Assembly: GCF_000350225.1 (NCBI RefSeq)
Contig: NW_005179020.1
Coordinates: 117,180-181,179, forward strand
DNA: 64,000 nt
Reading direction: 5' to 3'
Origin: Chondrus crispus
Taxonomy: Eukaryota > Rhodophyta > Florideophyceae > Gigartinales > Gigartinaceae
The notes under the pieces are model-generated. The model was not told where the DNA came from. It did no database searches and saw only the letters and a program-made list of their open reading frames with translations. The position numbers and the translations under genes were made by a program. Below are positions 28,895 to 41,400 of this stretch, piece after piece; position 1 is the stretch's first letter; every line of letters begins with the position of its first letter.

Positions 28895-29250
28895 TGTCGG
28901 AATTTGCCCAACGGGCGGGCGGTGATCTGAAACGTGTCCAAGTAGTGCGGGCCACTGGCGCTCTAGGCACCAAAAGGGGGCACAGACCGGTGTGGCTCGG
29001 GATGCGGGAGGGGGACGAGGAACAGCACAGACTAAAACTGTACTCAAACCCCTGTTTAGAGAGGTACTACCTACGATTCTGCCCCTATTGGGCTTAATTG
29101 AGCGTTTGCTGTTTTTGGCAGTGAGAGTCCTTTAGGAGGATTCCCAATTTGTAGGTAGTTGAATTGTCTACGCGAGATGTGGCACCCACTAGGGACAGGT
29201 GGCACCACATTAAGGAGTTGGTAGTGATAGACACTAATAAAATTGTGACA
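28895..29250 (-). repeat. C1 3' LTR
   Basis: 356 bp, TGTCGGAATT...AATTGTGACA on the plus strand. Next to it, 29251-29258 reads AAGAGGAG on the minus strand, a polypurine tract. Confidence 0.85.
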
Positions 29251-30296
29251 CTCCTCTTAAGAATAGAGTGGGCACCTTCGGGTGTGTGCTTTCTTCTCTG
29301 GCGCCTGGTCCTCGCGATGGCGCATCTGAGAAAGATGGTCGCCCTTTCCAGCACAGTGCATCGCTTGACCTTTGTGAAGGCGTCAGCAGGATTATTCTCG
29401 GAGCGGATGAAACCAATATTTCGCAGTTCGTTCGGTTGATAGGAATCTTTAACCACCTTAATGTCGATCATTAGTCCCTTTTCTGTAGTAATTGTTGACT
29501 TTGTTATCACATCAAAGAGCGATAGACTGTCCGTGAGCATCGAAATAGGAATAGGATGGTTGATCATTAGCTCCATATCCTTCTTGATCGCGAAGGTTAC
29601 GTCGAAGGCATCGGCGAGGGCCACAGTCATGCTTCCCAGGACTGATCTTGAAACTCTTTTCGATATATGGGATGACCAATACAACGGTTGGCACTGGTCA
29701 TCCTTGTCTGCCAGAAACACGATGTACCCAAGCTGTGACGTTCCGTCGTATTTGTTGCTATACGAAGCGTCTGAATACGTTTGTAGCCAGAGAGAGTCTT
29801 TGTCTAACCTTGGGTAGAGAAGTCTTTGTTCTGCAGTTTTTTGAATATGACGAACAACGGAGTTGAGAAGCTTTCGGTGGGTTGGCGAATCTGAATTGAA
29901 CCTTGTTTCGGTGACTTGCGTAGATTGAGCAACGGCACACGCAATATCAGGTCTCATCTCTAACAGCCACATTAGCTTTGCCCTCAGAGAGCTATACTGC
30001 GCAAAGGAGACGTCTTTGGGTAGAGAAGCGGTAGTCTTGATATAGCTTTCTTGGTGAATACAGAAACAGTTGACAGTTTTCTCAATATTGACACCGCTAA
30101 ACAGTACTATGTCAAATTCTCTATCTCTGCATTGGAACGTTTTCTCGATAGATTGGCTAAGTTGCGAATATTTCGAGTTCCCGGCGTGTAAGCAGTCGTC
30201 GACGTGTGTAGCACATAAACCGGCGAGCTGGTTTGCAATTCTTTTGTGAAAGAATGCACCATCTGTGGTAGTTGCGCTCATTCCTATGTCTTTCAA
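29251..30296 (-). pseudogene. C1 reverse transcriptase C-terminus and RNase H
   Basis: Begins within RT with the catalytic segment CATHVDDCLHAG, runs through the connection, then RNase H with TYSDASYSNKYDGTSQLGYI, DSLSLFDVI and NPADAFTK, all typical of copia. The open frame continues into the LTR and ends there. Its upstream RT part lies at 30430-30554, in other frames, and then beyond the solo LTR. Confidence 0.85.
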
Positions 30297-30429
30297 GATA
30301 TGGTCTCTTATCGTTCTTCCCCATTAATCTCCACTATCGGCGAGGCCATATAGTGGTTTTAACAGCTTCAGGAGTCGATTGGGGCTAAGTTCGAATTCTA
30401 CTGACGGCTTAATGTACACATCTCTTTTG

Positions 30430-30554
30430 AGCTTTTCTGCACTTTAAAGATAAGCCTGCGTAACGTCAGTTGAGAATAGTCGGAAGCCAAATACTGCAGC
30501 TAATCCTACTAATATTTTCATTGAAAACTGTCTATCAGTAGGGTTGTCGTGGAC
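30430..30554 (-). pseudogene. C1 RT fragment next to the solo LTR
   Basis: Reads DNPTDRQFSMKILVGLAAV and FRLFSTDVTQAYL, the copia RT block before the catalytic core. It is cut exactly at the solo LTR; the preceding residues (KSSLVH) are on the other side at 31672 and up. Confidence 0.75.
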
Positions 30555-31666
30555 TGTAGTGAAATGTGCCTGTCGGGCCGGAACCAGGGTCCAACCGTCC
30601 AGCAACAACACAACTAACAAACAACAACCAACAAGAGTTGCCGACGGCACAGCCCTACGGAGTGTCCGATTCTCCCTTTCCCTTTAAGTGGGTTTGCGGC
30701 CCACAGTAGCTCCAGTCCCTGATAGGGGGGCGCAAAAGGAAGATGCCCGGCCCGGGACGAATGGTGGTAGAGTCTTGTACAGGCAGCTACTCGGCGAGTT
30801 CGAGGCGGTGATTAAGAAGCCGGGCCCGATGGGTCGTAAAGCCAATGCTCGCTGAGCGCCTGGTACACCTTATACCCTTGATAAGGTCTTCGACGGGGGC
30901 GTCGCAACGCAGCCCGTCGGGAATTAGCAAACACGTAGCAGCGCTACACCTCCGTACTGCCCAATGGCAAAGTATCGACACCGGAACGGTCGCAACCTGT
31001 ATCCGATGGAACCAACACTGTCCTGTATACACAACAGGACCTTCGAGGGAGACGTCGTCGCAACAGCCTCCGTCGGTGGACGTAAACAAGTAGCAGCGCT
31101 ACACCCACGTGTCGCCCGATGGCCAAGACACCTACACCGGTCCGGTCGCAACCAAAGCCGATGGCACCAACAACAAACAAAAGAACCAACACAACAGCCC
31201 GATGACTCCAGTCGTCACAATGCGGATCGCAATCAGGCACTGTGAAACCAACACAAGATAAGGGAATAGAAATAGAGATACAAATAGAAATGGATAGGTG
31301 AAATAAAGGAAAAGGAAAGGGATCCCCCGAGCGCAAAGGATTTCGTAATCTGTGGTAAAAGGGAGCGTCTTGGGAAAGACGAACTTCGACCAAGGCGTTA
31401 TTCAACTCTGGCAACTCGGGTTACCTTTACTGACTTGGTGGTCAGAGGGCTAGGGTATATATCGCCCCGCCGGAGCCACTACAGTAGCTCTCGGCGCTAG
31501 ATCCTAGATCTAATCTAATGTTAAATAATTAATATGCAACTAATTAAAACTAATGATTAAAATAATAAAGTGAAATAATTTTCACTTGTCACCCCCCCCA
31601 ATTTTTCATACCCCTCAATTCCTTCTCTTTTCACCCCCTCACGGTGCAGCCGATTATTGCACTACA
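30555..31666 (+). mobile_element. solo LTR inserted in C1 RT
   Basis: 1112 bp, termini TGTAGTG...CACTACA, flanked by TGGAC (30550-30554 and 31667-31671). No coding region of its own. Contains a tandem duplication (30924-31016 and 31085-31177) and a TATATAT box at about 31455. A long solo LTR left by recombination is the simplest reading; a small LTR-like non-autonomous element is the alternative. Orientation is a guess from the TATA box. Confidence 0.75.
30924..31177 (+). repeat. internal duplication in the solo LTR
   Basis: Both copies carry GTAGCAGCGCTACACC, then GCCC-ATGGC, ACACCGG, CGGTCGCAACC and CCGATGG at the same spacing; copies are about 161 bp apart. Confidence 0.7.
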
Positions 31667-31671
31667 TGGAC

Positions 31672-33105
31672 TAAGGAAGATTTCAGCTTGTCAGCGTAAC
31701 CTTGAACAACATAGCGAGCCTTGTAGACTTCCTTGTTCGTACCGGAGTCTTTGATTGTTAGGACGAAGCGTCCACCCAGAACGTTTGCATTTCGTGGTAC
31801 TTCATCCTTTGCAACAATCGTCCAAGTTTTACGCTTGACGAGTCCTTCTATCTCCTTTCTTTTTGCTGCAGAGAACTGACGGGCTCGAGGATCATTTGGC
31901 TTAATTTCTTCAGTGAGAAAGGAAGAGAAGGGAGTCTTAGTGGCAAAGGGAAACCGGAATATCCTTGTTTGGTAGTCGATAATGGGGCTGTGATCTCGGT
32001 AATATGGGTTGAGTTGGAAGGAGTTGAACATTTGCCTATATGTTCCTTCTCTGTTCTGAATAGTTATCATTCGTCCTTGAACATGCATAACTATAAATAG
32101 TCCTAACCAGTTCTTATCTACTTCACTGAAGACTAGTACTTCGTCTCCAAGTTGATATATCCTATCGGCTGCTGGAGGTATCTGTCTTGTAAACGCTGCT
32201 TGTTTTCTTCTTTCGGCAACAATTGCATTCATTTCCCTCTGAGCAGATGTCAGTAGTTTCATTCGTTCCGCTTGTGATGGGAGTTTGGTGCTGATGATTG
32301 GGAATCGAGGAGTAATTCCGAAGGCCAGAGATGATGGTACAAGTTCTTTTTCTCCGATTGTGTCGTTCATAGATTTTACTGCTATGCTGAGAAGAATTTC
32401 TTTGTGTGCTTGTGGGTAGTCAGCTCGCACTTTTCTGTAAATTCTTCTCAGAGGTACGTGGAGTCTTTCGCCGATTCCTAGGGAGCTGTGGGCTTTGACT
32501 CCGGAGATTCTGAGCTGGATGCCGGCATGATCAGTGAGTTGGCGCCCGCGATCAGAAGTAAAAGACGATCCTTGGTCGACTCGGATGCGATTTGGGTAAC
32601 CGGTGTACATGGTACACCATACCTGGATGAAGGCTAACCAAATACTTTCAACACTTTGGTCGAAGTCTTTGTCGGGGAAGACCGCAGATGAGAAACAAGT
32701 AGCCGAGTCGACGATATGAAGTAAGGCTTTTCCGTCAAGGAACATGAGGTCCATAGATAGTTCTTCCCCGAATTTAACGGAATCCTCTGTTGGAAGGGGG
32801 GCCTTGACACGAAGGGGGGTTGGTCCCAGGCGTTGACAAGTATCACATGCTTGTTTAATCTGGTCTAGAACCTGTTTGGTGTCTGGATTCGTTTCGTAAG
32901 GCCGTGCCATGCGAAGCTGGTTGTAGAGTTTGTCCGTAGCGAGATGGGAAAATCCACGATGAAGGCGCAAGAGTTCTGGAGAAGAAATAAATATGTGATC
33001 ACTTCTCAGCCATTCGAGATACACATGGCCGTTCTTACGTAGAAGGGGGATACTTTGTTGTCGGTGGGGACAATTAAGGCGGTTAGTGATAGTGTTGACG
33101 AACAT
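31672..33105 (-). CDS. C1 integrase and start of reverse transcriptase
   Basis: Has the integrase zinc site (HRGFSH...CDTCQ), D (SMDLMFLDG), D (VDQGSSFTS) and E (SLGIGERLHV), then a linker and the first RT segment (KRKTWTIV, FVLTIKDSGTNKEVYKARYV). The frame is intact through integrase and stops soon after entering the solo LTR. In the family, integrase inserts the cDNA with a 5-bp duplication, matching GTTGT here. The upstream limit is the frame edge, not a proven start. Confidence 0.85.
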
Positions 33106-33229
33106 ACCATACTTATCTAGGATATCAAGGCCTATTAGTAGTGGTACGTCTGTGCTAACTACGTCTATTCGCTCCTTGGTAGTGTGAGCTTCGGAAAGGG
33201 GTTCGTAATGATCAGAGAGCCTAACGAAG

Positions 33230-33540
33230 TTTGACGGTCGTTGCCAAATCGGTAGCGATTATTGTTGGAAAAGAGCCTGAACTTCGTTCAGGTGTATCGA
33301 CAGTAGGCCTCCGCCTGTCTTATGCCGATGACTGTGCGTTGTGCACCAGTGTCAAGACAAGCTCCTTGCCAAAGCATCCGTTGAGGTGATGTCTTGCGGC
33401 TCTGGTTGAAGATAACGAATTCTTAGCGGGGTGGTATTCTTTCTCGGTGACGTTGGGAACGTATTTGGCGGCTGATAGCAGAACGACGTTCAAGTTTGAA
33501 TTTGCATCTCTTTTTAGCGCGCACTGTTTCAAAATAAACA
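33230..33540 (-). pseudogene. C1 protease remnant
   Basis: In one minus-strand frame the active site ACLDTGAQRTVIG is readable at about 33315-33360; the surrounding open frame is shifted. This is the copia aspartic protease, between gag and integrase as expected. Confidence 0.7.
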
Positions 33541-33595
33541 GTTTGAGGTGTATGATCTTGGAGATGAAAACTGTCGCTATATAAATCCGATGGAT

Positions 33596-35125
33596 CTATA
33601 GTCCGGCGAGAATTCGCCTGTAATCGAAAAAGGGTTCGTTTTTTACGTGGTTGTTAACTGCTTCTTCTGTCTCGTCGGTGTCACTGTCAGTCACGCTGTC
33701 AGATCCATCTGAGTGTTGTGACTCAGATCCGTTTGAGGCGTTTGGTTCTTCGAAGTCTTCGAAACAAGTGTCATTATGGTGCATGATGTCTTCCACTTGA
33801 TTACTAAGTTCATACAGTATGTCCTTGACGTGGTTAGGGCGCGCTTTGATCATGCGTCGTACATTGCGTATGACTGAGGCCGGTTTAGGGCATTCTCGGA
33901 TGAAGTGGTACTTACTACCACAGTTTCGGCAGCATCGTATGTTACCAAAACGGTCCTTTCCGTTTATAGCATCCTTAAATCGTTTGGATGGACCAGAGAA
34001 ATTTCCACGGGGGTTGGACGAGGAGGAACCAGGTCTTCGGGGTATACCGTATGTACTTTGCTTTTGAAAATGTATGCCAGGGAGGGTTGGCATCATTGAC
34101 AGCGTTCTGGGGGGTCACGCTTACGGCTTTCGTTCTGTTTCTGCTCTTGGAGCTAGGCCGCATCAAGTGCAGTATACATCTGCTGGAAAGTCCAAGGCGG
34201 CGTGGAAGCTAGGCTTTGAGTCAGAACAGGCTTAGCCCATTCGGTTCCAATCACGGCGTCATGAAGGTACTCTGTTTTGTCGGGATCCGTCCGATGTGTT
34301 TGGGGCCCTTGTGGTGTGTACCGAGTGATAGTTTCACGAAGTTCTTCTAGCGCTTCGCTGACTGAACAGTTTTTGTTTTGAGAATCTGTGATAGCCGGAG
34401 ATTCTGCAGTAGCTTGCGAACTCTGTTCTGTCGTGTGATACTGTTGAACTCTTGGAGCATCCGTTGAACGGTTGAGTCGAAGGATGTTTGGGTACCAGTG
34501 ATGGAGGCGCCGTAGAATCTTTTAGCTTCACCATCAAAGACGCTGTGAAAATATCGCAGTTTTTGTTCTTCGCTAAGGTTGTAATCATCAGCGGCGTCGC
34601 AATAGTTATCAATTATCTCGTTGATATCTTCACCAATTTTACCGGAATAGCGTTCTTCTCTCTTAAATCGGGAAGCAATGTTGTGCGCAATCCTCGATTC
34701 GTTGCCAACGTGAGAGATCGGCTGGCTGGACTGGTTGCTATGTTTCACTGACGGTGATGTCGAAGAGGAATGACACGCGGATAGGTTTGCGTTGGCAACA
34801 ATGCGGTCGGGCACATCGACAAAGAACATTTCAACCAAGCCATAAGCAATGCGGTTACTTCGAGGGTGAGGGGTATATTGTAGTCCCTTAACCGTGAGGT
34901 AATCCCTGAGAACGCGGAATAGCGTCGTGGGTCCTTTCAGTAACTCGATTGAGTATAACACTTTGGACGGGAGATCGTCACGCAGGGTGTCTTTCTTTTT
35001 TTTTCATTAGATAGTTGAGGGTCTTGACAAATGACAGTCGCTAAAGCGGCTTTAATGCCGGCTTGCGTCGAGAAAGACGGACGGTAGCCGTCAAGGGTTG
35101 TCCTTATTACTTCTAACGTTACCAT
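33596..35125 (-). pseudogene. C1 gag
   Basis: The N-terminus begins MVTLEVIRTTLDGYRPSF at 35125. A run of nine A (minus strand, near 35000) shifts the frame, after which the capsid part continues at 34961-34347. The zinc knuckle CRNCGSKYHFIREC is in the next frame (34096-33596), followed by an acidic serine-rich tail. So gag is recognisable end to end but has at least two frameshifts. Confidence 0.75.
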
Positions 35126-35203
35126 AATAGCGTTAATTGGTATTGATATACTCAAAGACGATACTGCTTATGGGTATGAAATTGTTTAGCAATAGCCGCC
35201 GTG

Positions 35204-35796
35204 TGTGGTATAACCCCCAACGGAAATTAGATTAGGATCGGATCAGGGACAGTAAGGCAACGAGCCTTACAGCCATGCGCGCACACACGAGTCCTCCGCG
35301 TGTACGGGACGCGTACTACACGTGGAATGTCATCCCCGCCGGCTGACAGCGTTACAGTGTCGGTAGACCGGCACTACTGTAGAGTTATGATAGACTACAA
35401 TGTACATTAAATATGAGCGGACCGCCGGCGGTGGAGGACGACAAGGAGGGACTTGTCAAGGATCCTCCACCTTGGTCCGCCCGCTTACTTTTAGGTACTT
35501 CCGTCCGTTTTACCTAGGAGTCGCACCGCGCACGGGTTGAAGACGCGCGTAGCACGCCCACGAGCCGGCTCCACCTCCGCCCGTCGGTACTGGATCGTCA
35601 CCCAGTACCGCTCCGGGGCGTCGAGGCGTAGAACCGCTCGCGCGTGCGCGCGTCCTCCCCGATCCCGCTCTACCACCGCTACCTCGAGCCCGTGCTCGGT
35701 ACGGTGGGTGGGCTGTGCTTCTGTCTTCCCGCCGATCGGGGTCTTTCCGAACTGTCAGTACTCACCCCCCTCGTCGTTGGGGGTGATTATACTACA
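35204..35796 (+). repeat. G3 5' LTR
   Basis: 593 bp, TGTGGTATAAC...ATTATACTACA; the ends are short inverted repeats of each other. Confidence 0.95.
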
Positions 35797-35873
35797 GTGG
35801 TCTCCCGACCTAGAAGACTCTCAAGATCGAACCGAGAAGACTATCGTTTACCTCCGCGTCCTTACGCGTCGAG

Positions 35874-38147
35874 ATGAGTGGCGAATATCCCACCTCGATT
35901 CGCTCGGAGCCCGCCGATGTGCGAGAGGCCGCGCTCCGCGTCCGAGTCGGCGACGGCGACGCTGGTCCTCGAGACCGCGAACCGTCGCCCGACTTCTCGG
36001 AAGGACGCGCTCGAGCGATGTACGATCGCATCGCGGAGTATATTGAAGATGTCCGAACATCCCTCCGTATCGACGTCTCCGACAGCGTCTACGCCCGCTG
36101 TATGGATGAGTTGCGCTCCCTCCGCGAAGGAAGGTTTGAGCGCGTAACTCAGTCCTTGGAGAGCCTGCGCGCCCTCGTCGACCAGCTACAGTCCCGTTTG
36201 GTACTGGTCGAAGAGGCGCGCATCGATTCCCCCGCCGTGGACGTTGCGGGTCGACCCGCGAGTGCAAACTCCGGGGTCCGACGCGACCCGCAACCCTTCC
36301 CATCAGCCGAACAGATGGGAGCGTTCGCGCACATGGCGGCGGAGCTCAACTCAACGCGCCGCCGTGCCCGTGAGATGGAACAGACCTCGGCCGAGAGGCC
36401 GCCCGGAGCCCCCTCGAGTGGAACCGGTGCCACTGTTCCTCCGGGCGCATCCAGAGCGCAGGAGTGGCCCCCGATCAGAGCCGTCACCAGTCGGAGGGCG
36501 GAGGACATCAAGCCGACGGCGGACGCGAACTTCGCGTCCGAGACTCAAGCCCTGCCGTATGCATCCGGAAGCATGCGGCAGTCCCGACGGGTACCGGACG
36601 AACCCGACTGTGGCCGTGGAGGAGTCGCCCGCGGATCAGGGGAACCGATTCTCCCCTTCGATCCTCGCTGGGGCGGCTACCAGCCAGCGGATCTTACAGC
36701 GCATCCCGGCCCCGTCGACGTCCGAACGTTGCCCGTCACGCCGTTCGGAACGTTGGGCCCCGCCGAACCCGGGCTCGAGCCCGTCCACACCATGATACAG
36801 GAGTTCAGCGCCGTCGCGAACTACCGCATTTATCGGTTGGACAACACCTCGAGGCTCGTTACCTCGGGTGACGCAGGACGGATCGCGAAGTACGTCCAAC
36901 GCTGCCGTGGGCTCCGCCCCACGATGAAGAGCTTCGACGGTACTGACGCAATTCAGCTGCTCCCGTTTCTGAAGGATATCCGGATAACCTTCAATGCCCA
37001 GCACCTGACCGAAGGTGTGGCAATCCGTGTCTTCGCTCACTTCCTCGAGCGGGACGCGGCGCGGTTGTATACGAGTTACACCATGCGCGGCCTCCGCGCC
37101 GGCCAGCTCCACGACGACACGAGCTGGCCTGGTCTCGTCAACCAATTTATCAAACGCTACATAACTGACGACGTGTTGGGGGAAGCGTTTGATGCTGTCG
37201 CGTCGGCGCGACAGCTTCCTCACGAAACCGAGAACACGTTCGCAGACCGGCTGGAATCTGCCGCGTTCCGATGCACCGCCGTGTTCTCAGAACAAGCTCT
37301 CGCGCACTACTTCGTGCGCGGGCTGTCCACTGAGACCCGGGCCGCAGTGGCAGAGACGATGCAAAGGTTGCCCGGACAACAGAAGACCGAACTCTCAACG
37401 ATTCGCCGTATCGCAACGGCCGAGGGTACAACCTACCGCGCTCGTCGCGGGTTGCCGCTGCCGGACCCGAAGCCGGCAGCGAAGGGAGTCCGAACTCCAA
37501 GGTCGCACGGAACGAGTTCGCCGGCGACCGCCCTCCACATTGGAGAAGATGAGTGGCAGGCCGACCCTGTCGTCATCACGCAAGGCTTCGACCGGGCAGG
37601 AGGCCGACCCCCTACGCCAGCTTCCACCGGTTCGACCGGAAGCTTCGCAACGGCGTTTGCACACACGTCGAGGGCCACGGGTGGTCCGAACCACAACATG
37701 GCCGAGCTGGATATCTCTCGTCGAGAAGGAGACCGCCGGCTGCCTAACCTGCCTCAACTCACCGATGAGGAGGCACGCCACGCGGCGACTTTCGCGTCGA
37801 CCGATGGCAGCGCGTACATTTGTTGGCTGTGCCGGACGTACGGCCACGCCATGTACGCGTGCCCGTTCCTGTCGCCTGGACAACGTCAGTTCACGGCGTA
37901 CAGGAACTACCGCTATCAGATGGAGACGCGCCCCGGAATGCGCAATCTCATCCAGCAGTCTACGCGGGCAGACCGAGGCCCGCGTCGAGGTGACCCGAGC
38001 CGATCGGGTGGGGGCGTCCGTTTTGCCCCTCGTGAAGGCGGGTACCGATACCCGGGGACCGATCAAAGGGATCGACGTGACCCTCGTCAGATGGATACGC
38101 GATATCCCCGTCGAGATGGGCGAGGCGACCGGGGCCGACCCCCGTAG
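35874..38147 (+). CDS. G3 gag
   Basis: ATG 35874, 757 codons. The acidic N-terminal part has a likely helix/coiled coil (about 45-120), a proline- and serine-rich middle, a capsid-like domain at about 315-520, and one zinc knuckle CWLCRTYGHAMYAC at 650-663. The C-terminus is Arg/Asp/Gly-rich (RDRRDPRQ). Stops at TAG 38145-38147. The same frame then stays open for 104 more codons to 38462. Confidence 0.88.
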   Translation: MSGEYPTSIRSEPADVREAALRVRVGDGDAGPRDREPSPDFSEGRARAMYDRIAEYIEDVRTSLRIDVSDSVYARCMDELRSLREGRFERVTQSLESLRALVDQLQSRLVLVEEARIDSPAVDVAGRPASANSGVRRDPQPFPSAEQMGAFAHMAAELNSTRRRAREMEQTSAERPPGAPSSGTGATVPPGASRAQEWPPIRAVTSRRAEDIKPTADANFASETQALPYASGSMRQSRRVPDEPDCGRGGVARGSGEPILPFDPRWGGYQPADLTAHPGPVDVRTLPVTPFGTLGPAEPGLEPVHTMIQEFSAVANYRIYRLDNTSRLVTSGDAGRIAKYVQRCRGLRPTMKSFDGTDAIQLLPFLKDIRITFNAQHLTEGVAIRVFAHFLERDAARLYTSYTMRGLRAGQLHDDTSWPGLVNQFIKRYITDDVLGEAFDAVASARQLPHETENTFADRLESAAFRCTAVFSEQALAHYFVRGLSTETRAAVAETMQRLPGQQKTELSTIRRIATAEGTTYRARRGLPLPDPKPAAKGVRTPRSHGTSSPATALHIGEDEWQADPVVITQGFDRAGGRPPTPASTGSTGSFATAFAHTSRATGGPNHNMAELDISRREGDRRLPNLPQLTDEEARHAATFASTDGSAYICWLCRTYGHAMYACPFLSPGQRQFTAYRNYRYQMETRPGMRNLIQQSTRADRGPRRGDPSRSGGGVRFAPREGGYRYPGTDQRDRRDPRQMDTRYPRRDGRGDRGRPP

Positions 38148-38462
38148 CCCCAAGGGGTACAGAACGCCATCATGTACCTCCAAGATTGGGCTGTTGAGAC
38201 GCACCCCCAGCCCACGGAAGGAGGCGGAGGGGAGCCCGTTCTCTCCGCCCCTCGAATATTGCAACGGCCGGACGTTGCAATCCAAGGCCACGAAGTATCC
38301 GATTACTTCGTAGAAGATGGCCAGTTGGGGTGGGGAAACCGTCCTCATCCGCCCGGCCAGGAGCCCGTCGAAGCTCTAGCTAACGATAGGCAAACGAATA
38401 GCACTGACAGCCCGGGTAGTTCAAAACCCCGTAAAGACGGTTACGTTCGCGCGGTCGCGTGA
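38148..38462 (+). other. gag-frame extension after the gag stop in G3
   Basis: Open in the gag frame from the codon after TAG to TGA 38460-38462. The pol frame is open from 38380, so the two overlap by 83 bp, one base apart (+1). Readthrough of TAG plus a +1 shift, or internal initiation, would be needed to make pol. No known slippery site is visible. Confidence 0.4.
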
Positions 38463-41400
38463 ACCGTCTTGTCAAACCAACCTTGACCCGCCCCTATTTG
38501 TCCCCGGCGGGGGAGGGGAAGGTTTACCGATATTATTCCCCTCAAACCCGCACAAGCGCACCGAGACACCCGTAAGCTCGGTGCGAAAGGACGAAGACGC
38601 TGAGGCAACCGTGAGCCCGGCGCACATGGAGGAAGGCACTGTGGAAACCGTGAGCCAAGTGCCTAACAAGAAGCGCATCGAACGCGCCAGCGGCCCGACC
38701 CAGGGGGACCGGGGGCCGCCAGAAGAATTCAAGCCGCGTACGAACGCGACTTCTCGCGGGGACGCGGCCGACCGAAGGGCGCCCCGCGACCAAGGCCGAA
38801 GGACGCGGAAGAGAAGTCGGAACCGGCGCCGGCGGCCCAGGCGGAACGATCTCGTCGAGCCGGGCACGCCGAAGGTGGTCGACGGCGTCATTTGCCTTAT
38901 GACGTCGAAGATTAACAACGTCCTCGGCTCGATAGCCACGGAGGGAAATGCCTTCAAGCCCGGCATGATCGCCGTTGATACGTGCTCGGGGTACAATCTG
39001 GTGAGGAAGGCGGACCTTCCTCCCGATTGGTCGCGGTACGTCATCCGCGACGCGCCACTGCCCCGATTGGCAGGCGCGAATAGCAACCCGCTTAAGCTCT
39101 CGGCCGTCGTACGCCTGGCCGTGCGGTTGAGGAACACGACGTTCCGAATTCCGTTCGTCGTGGCGGACCAGCTCGCCGTGCCGGTCCTCCTTGGTACGGC
39201 CTTCATCGATACACACGTACGAAGTATCGACATCGAAGCTCAACGGTTGGAGCTCCGCCAAGGTGGCTCCGTTGCCATCGTCGACGGGAAGGGGGAGCCG
39301 ACTCCCCCAACCAGGCGGCACGGACGTCAGACAAGCCGGGCTGACGCACGCGACGAAGCCCCGCAGGCGATCCGAATCGCCCGCTGGGTTACCATTCCCG
39401 CGAGGTCGCAGGCCCGTGTGCGCGTTACGACGACGGGGAGGGGACTCGTGTTTATAGAGCCGAAGCCGTCACTCCAACACCGACATGGAGTGAGGCTGAC
39501 GAACGGCGTCGTCGAGGTCCTGCCGAACCAGACCTTCGACGTCATCGTCGCGAACTTTTCGCGACAGGAAAGGCGGCTTCCGAAGCACACCGTCGTGGGA
39601 TACGCGAAGCGCAACCCCCTCGCGATCTTGACGCCCGAACGTCGCATCGCCGAGGGGATCGCGCACGCGCTACACCTCACCGACTTCACCGATCAAGTCG
39701 GAACGGCAGGAGCTGGTCGACCAGGCTCCGCCCAGGGAGCAACCGTTGAGAAGAGAGGAGCCGGTACGGACGGCCGACCGGCGAAGTGCCCGCCGCCGGA
39801 AGGGGGCACTGCACCCGCCTCTGAAAAGGATCCCGAAAATCCGCCGGAGGATTGGGAAAAAGAAATCGACTTGTCATACATCGATGATGACAAGTTCCGG
39901 GGCCACGTGCTCGAGATGCTCCGTAAGCACTCGAGTCTGTGGAGCGGGGCGCTCGGAACGATCCGAGCGACCGAACACCGCATTCCCCTCGAACCAGGTA
40001 CGAAGGCGATACGTTCAATGCCCTACCGAAAGGGGCCGGCTATGCGTGAGATGGTCGCCAAGGAAGTCAACAAAATGTTGAACGCAGGGGTAATCGAACC
40101 TGCGAGCACCGAGTGGGCGTCCCCCGTGGTGCTCGTACCGAAGAAAGACGGCTCTCTTCGGTTCTGCGTGGACTACCGGCGTCTCAACGCAAAGACGGCA
40201 GCGGATTCGTATCCGCTGCCCCGGATGGACGACTGCATCGATTCGCTCGGAGATGCAGCCGTCTTTACGACGTTGGACTGCAATTCCGGTTATTGGCAGA
40301 TCCCCGTCGCTCCGGAAGACCGGGACAAGACCACGTTCACTACGCATATGGGAACGTTTCGCCATTTGCGTATGCCGTTCGGGCTAAAAGGGGCACCGGC
40401 CACCTTCCAACGTGCCCTCGAAATCATCCTATCTGGCGTCCGATGGCAGATATGCCTTGTCTACCTGGATGATGTCATCGTGTTCTCCCGTACGCACGGA
40501 GAACACGCAAAGCATCTCGACACTGTCTTGAGCTCGCTGAGGAGCGCCGGAATCTCCCTCAAGCTCAAGAAGTGTAGCTTCTTCCAACCGAAGGTGCACT
40601 ACCTGGGGCACGTCATTTCCCCAGGTAAGCTGAGCGTCGCCGAAGCGGCGGCGGACGCCTTCAAGACGTTCACGTTTCCGAGGACGTTGACGCAGGTGCG
40701 CTCGTACCTCGGAGCGTGCAACGTCTACCGCCGCTTCGTGAAGGGGTTCGCGAAGATTGCGCGCCCATTAACGGACATGACGCGCAAGGACGCGGACCCC
40801 AACTTCGACGACCCGACCGAGCTGCAACTTCAATCGTTCGAAGCGTTGAAGGAGCGGATGATTTCCCCGCCGATCCTAGCATTGCCGCGGTACGGTCGGC
40901 CGTACATGATCGACACGGATGCTAGTGCCTATCAACTGGGCTGTACGTTGCTCCAGGAACACGAAGGCGCCAACGACTGGCGCCCCGTGGGGTATTGGTC
41001 GTACTCACTGTCCGACAGTGAGCGCAACTACAGCGCTACGGAGCGCGAATGCTTTGCCGTAGTGTGGGCCGTCCGCACACTACGGCCATACATCGAAGGT
41101 ACCAAGTTCATCGTCCGGACGGACCATGATGCCCTCCGATGGCTTATGTCCCTCACGGAGAGTTCCGGAAGGCTTACCCGGTGGCGACTGCGGTTGGCGG
41201 AATACGACTTCACCATCCAGTACCGCCCTGGGCGCATGCACCAGGTGCCCGATGCTCTGTCACGCCTCGTGTTGCCAAGGGTCACCGACGACCCTCGCCC
41301 AGTCGTCGAGGTGGATGAAGACATTCCCACCTTCGATGCGGGTACGACCGTCCGTGACATGTCGGACGAGCTCGCGGACCACGTCTGTACCGCGAGCTGC

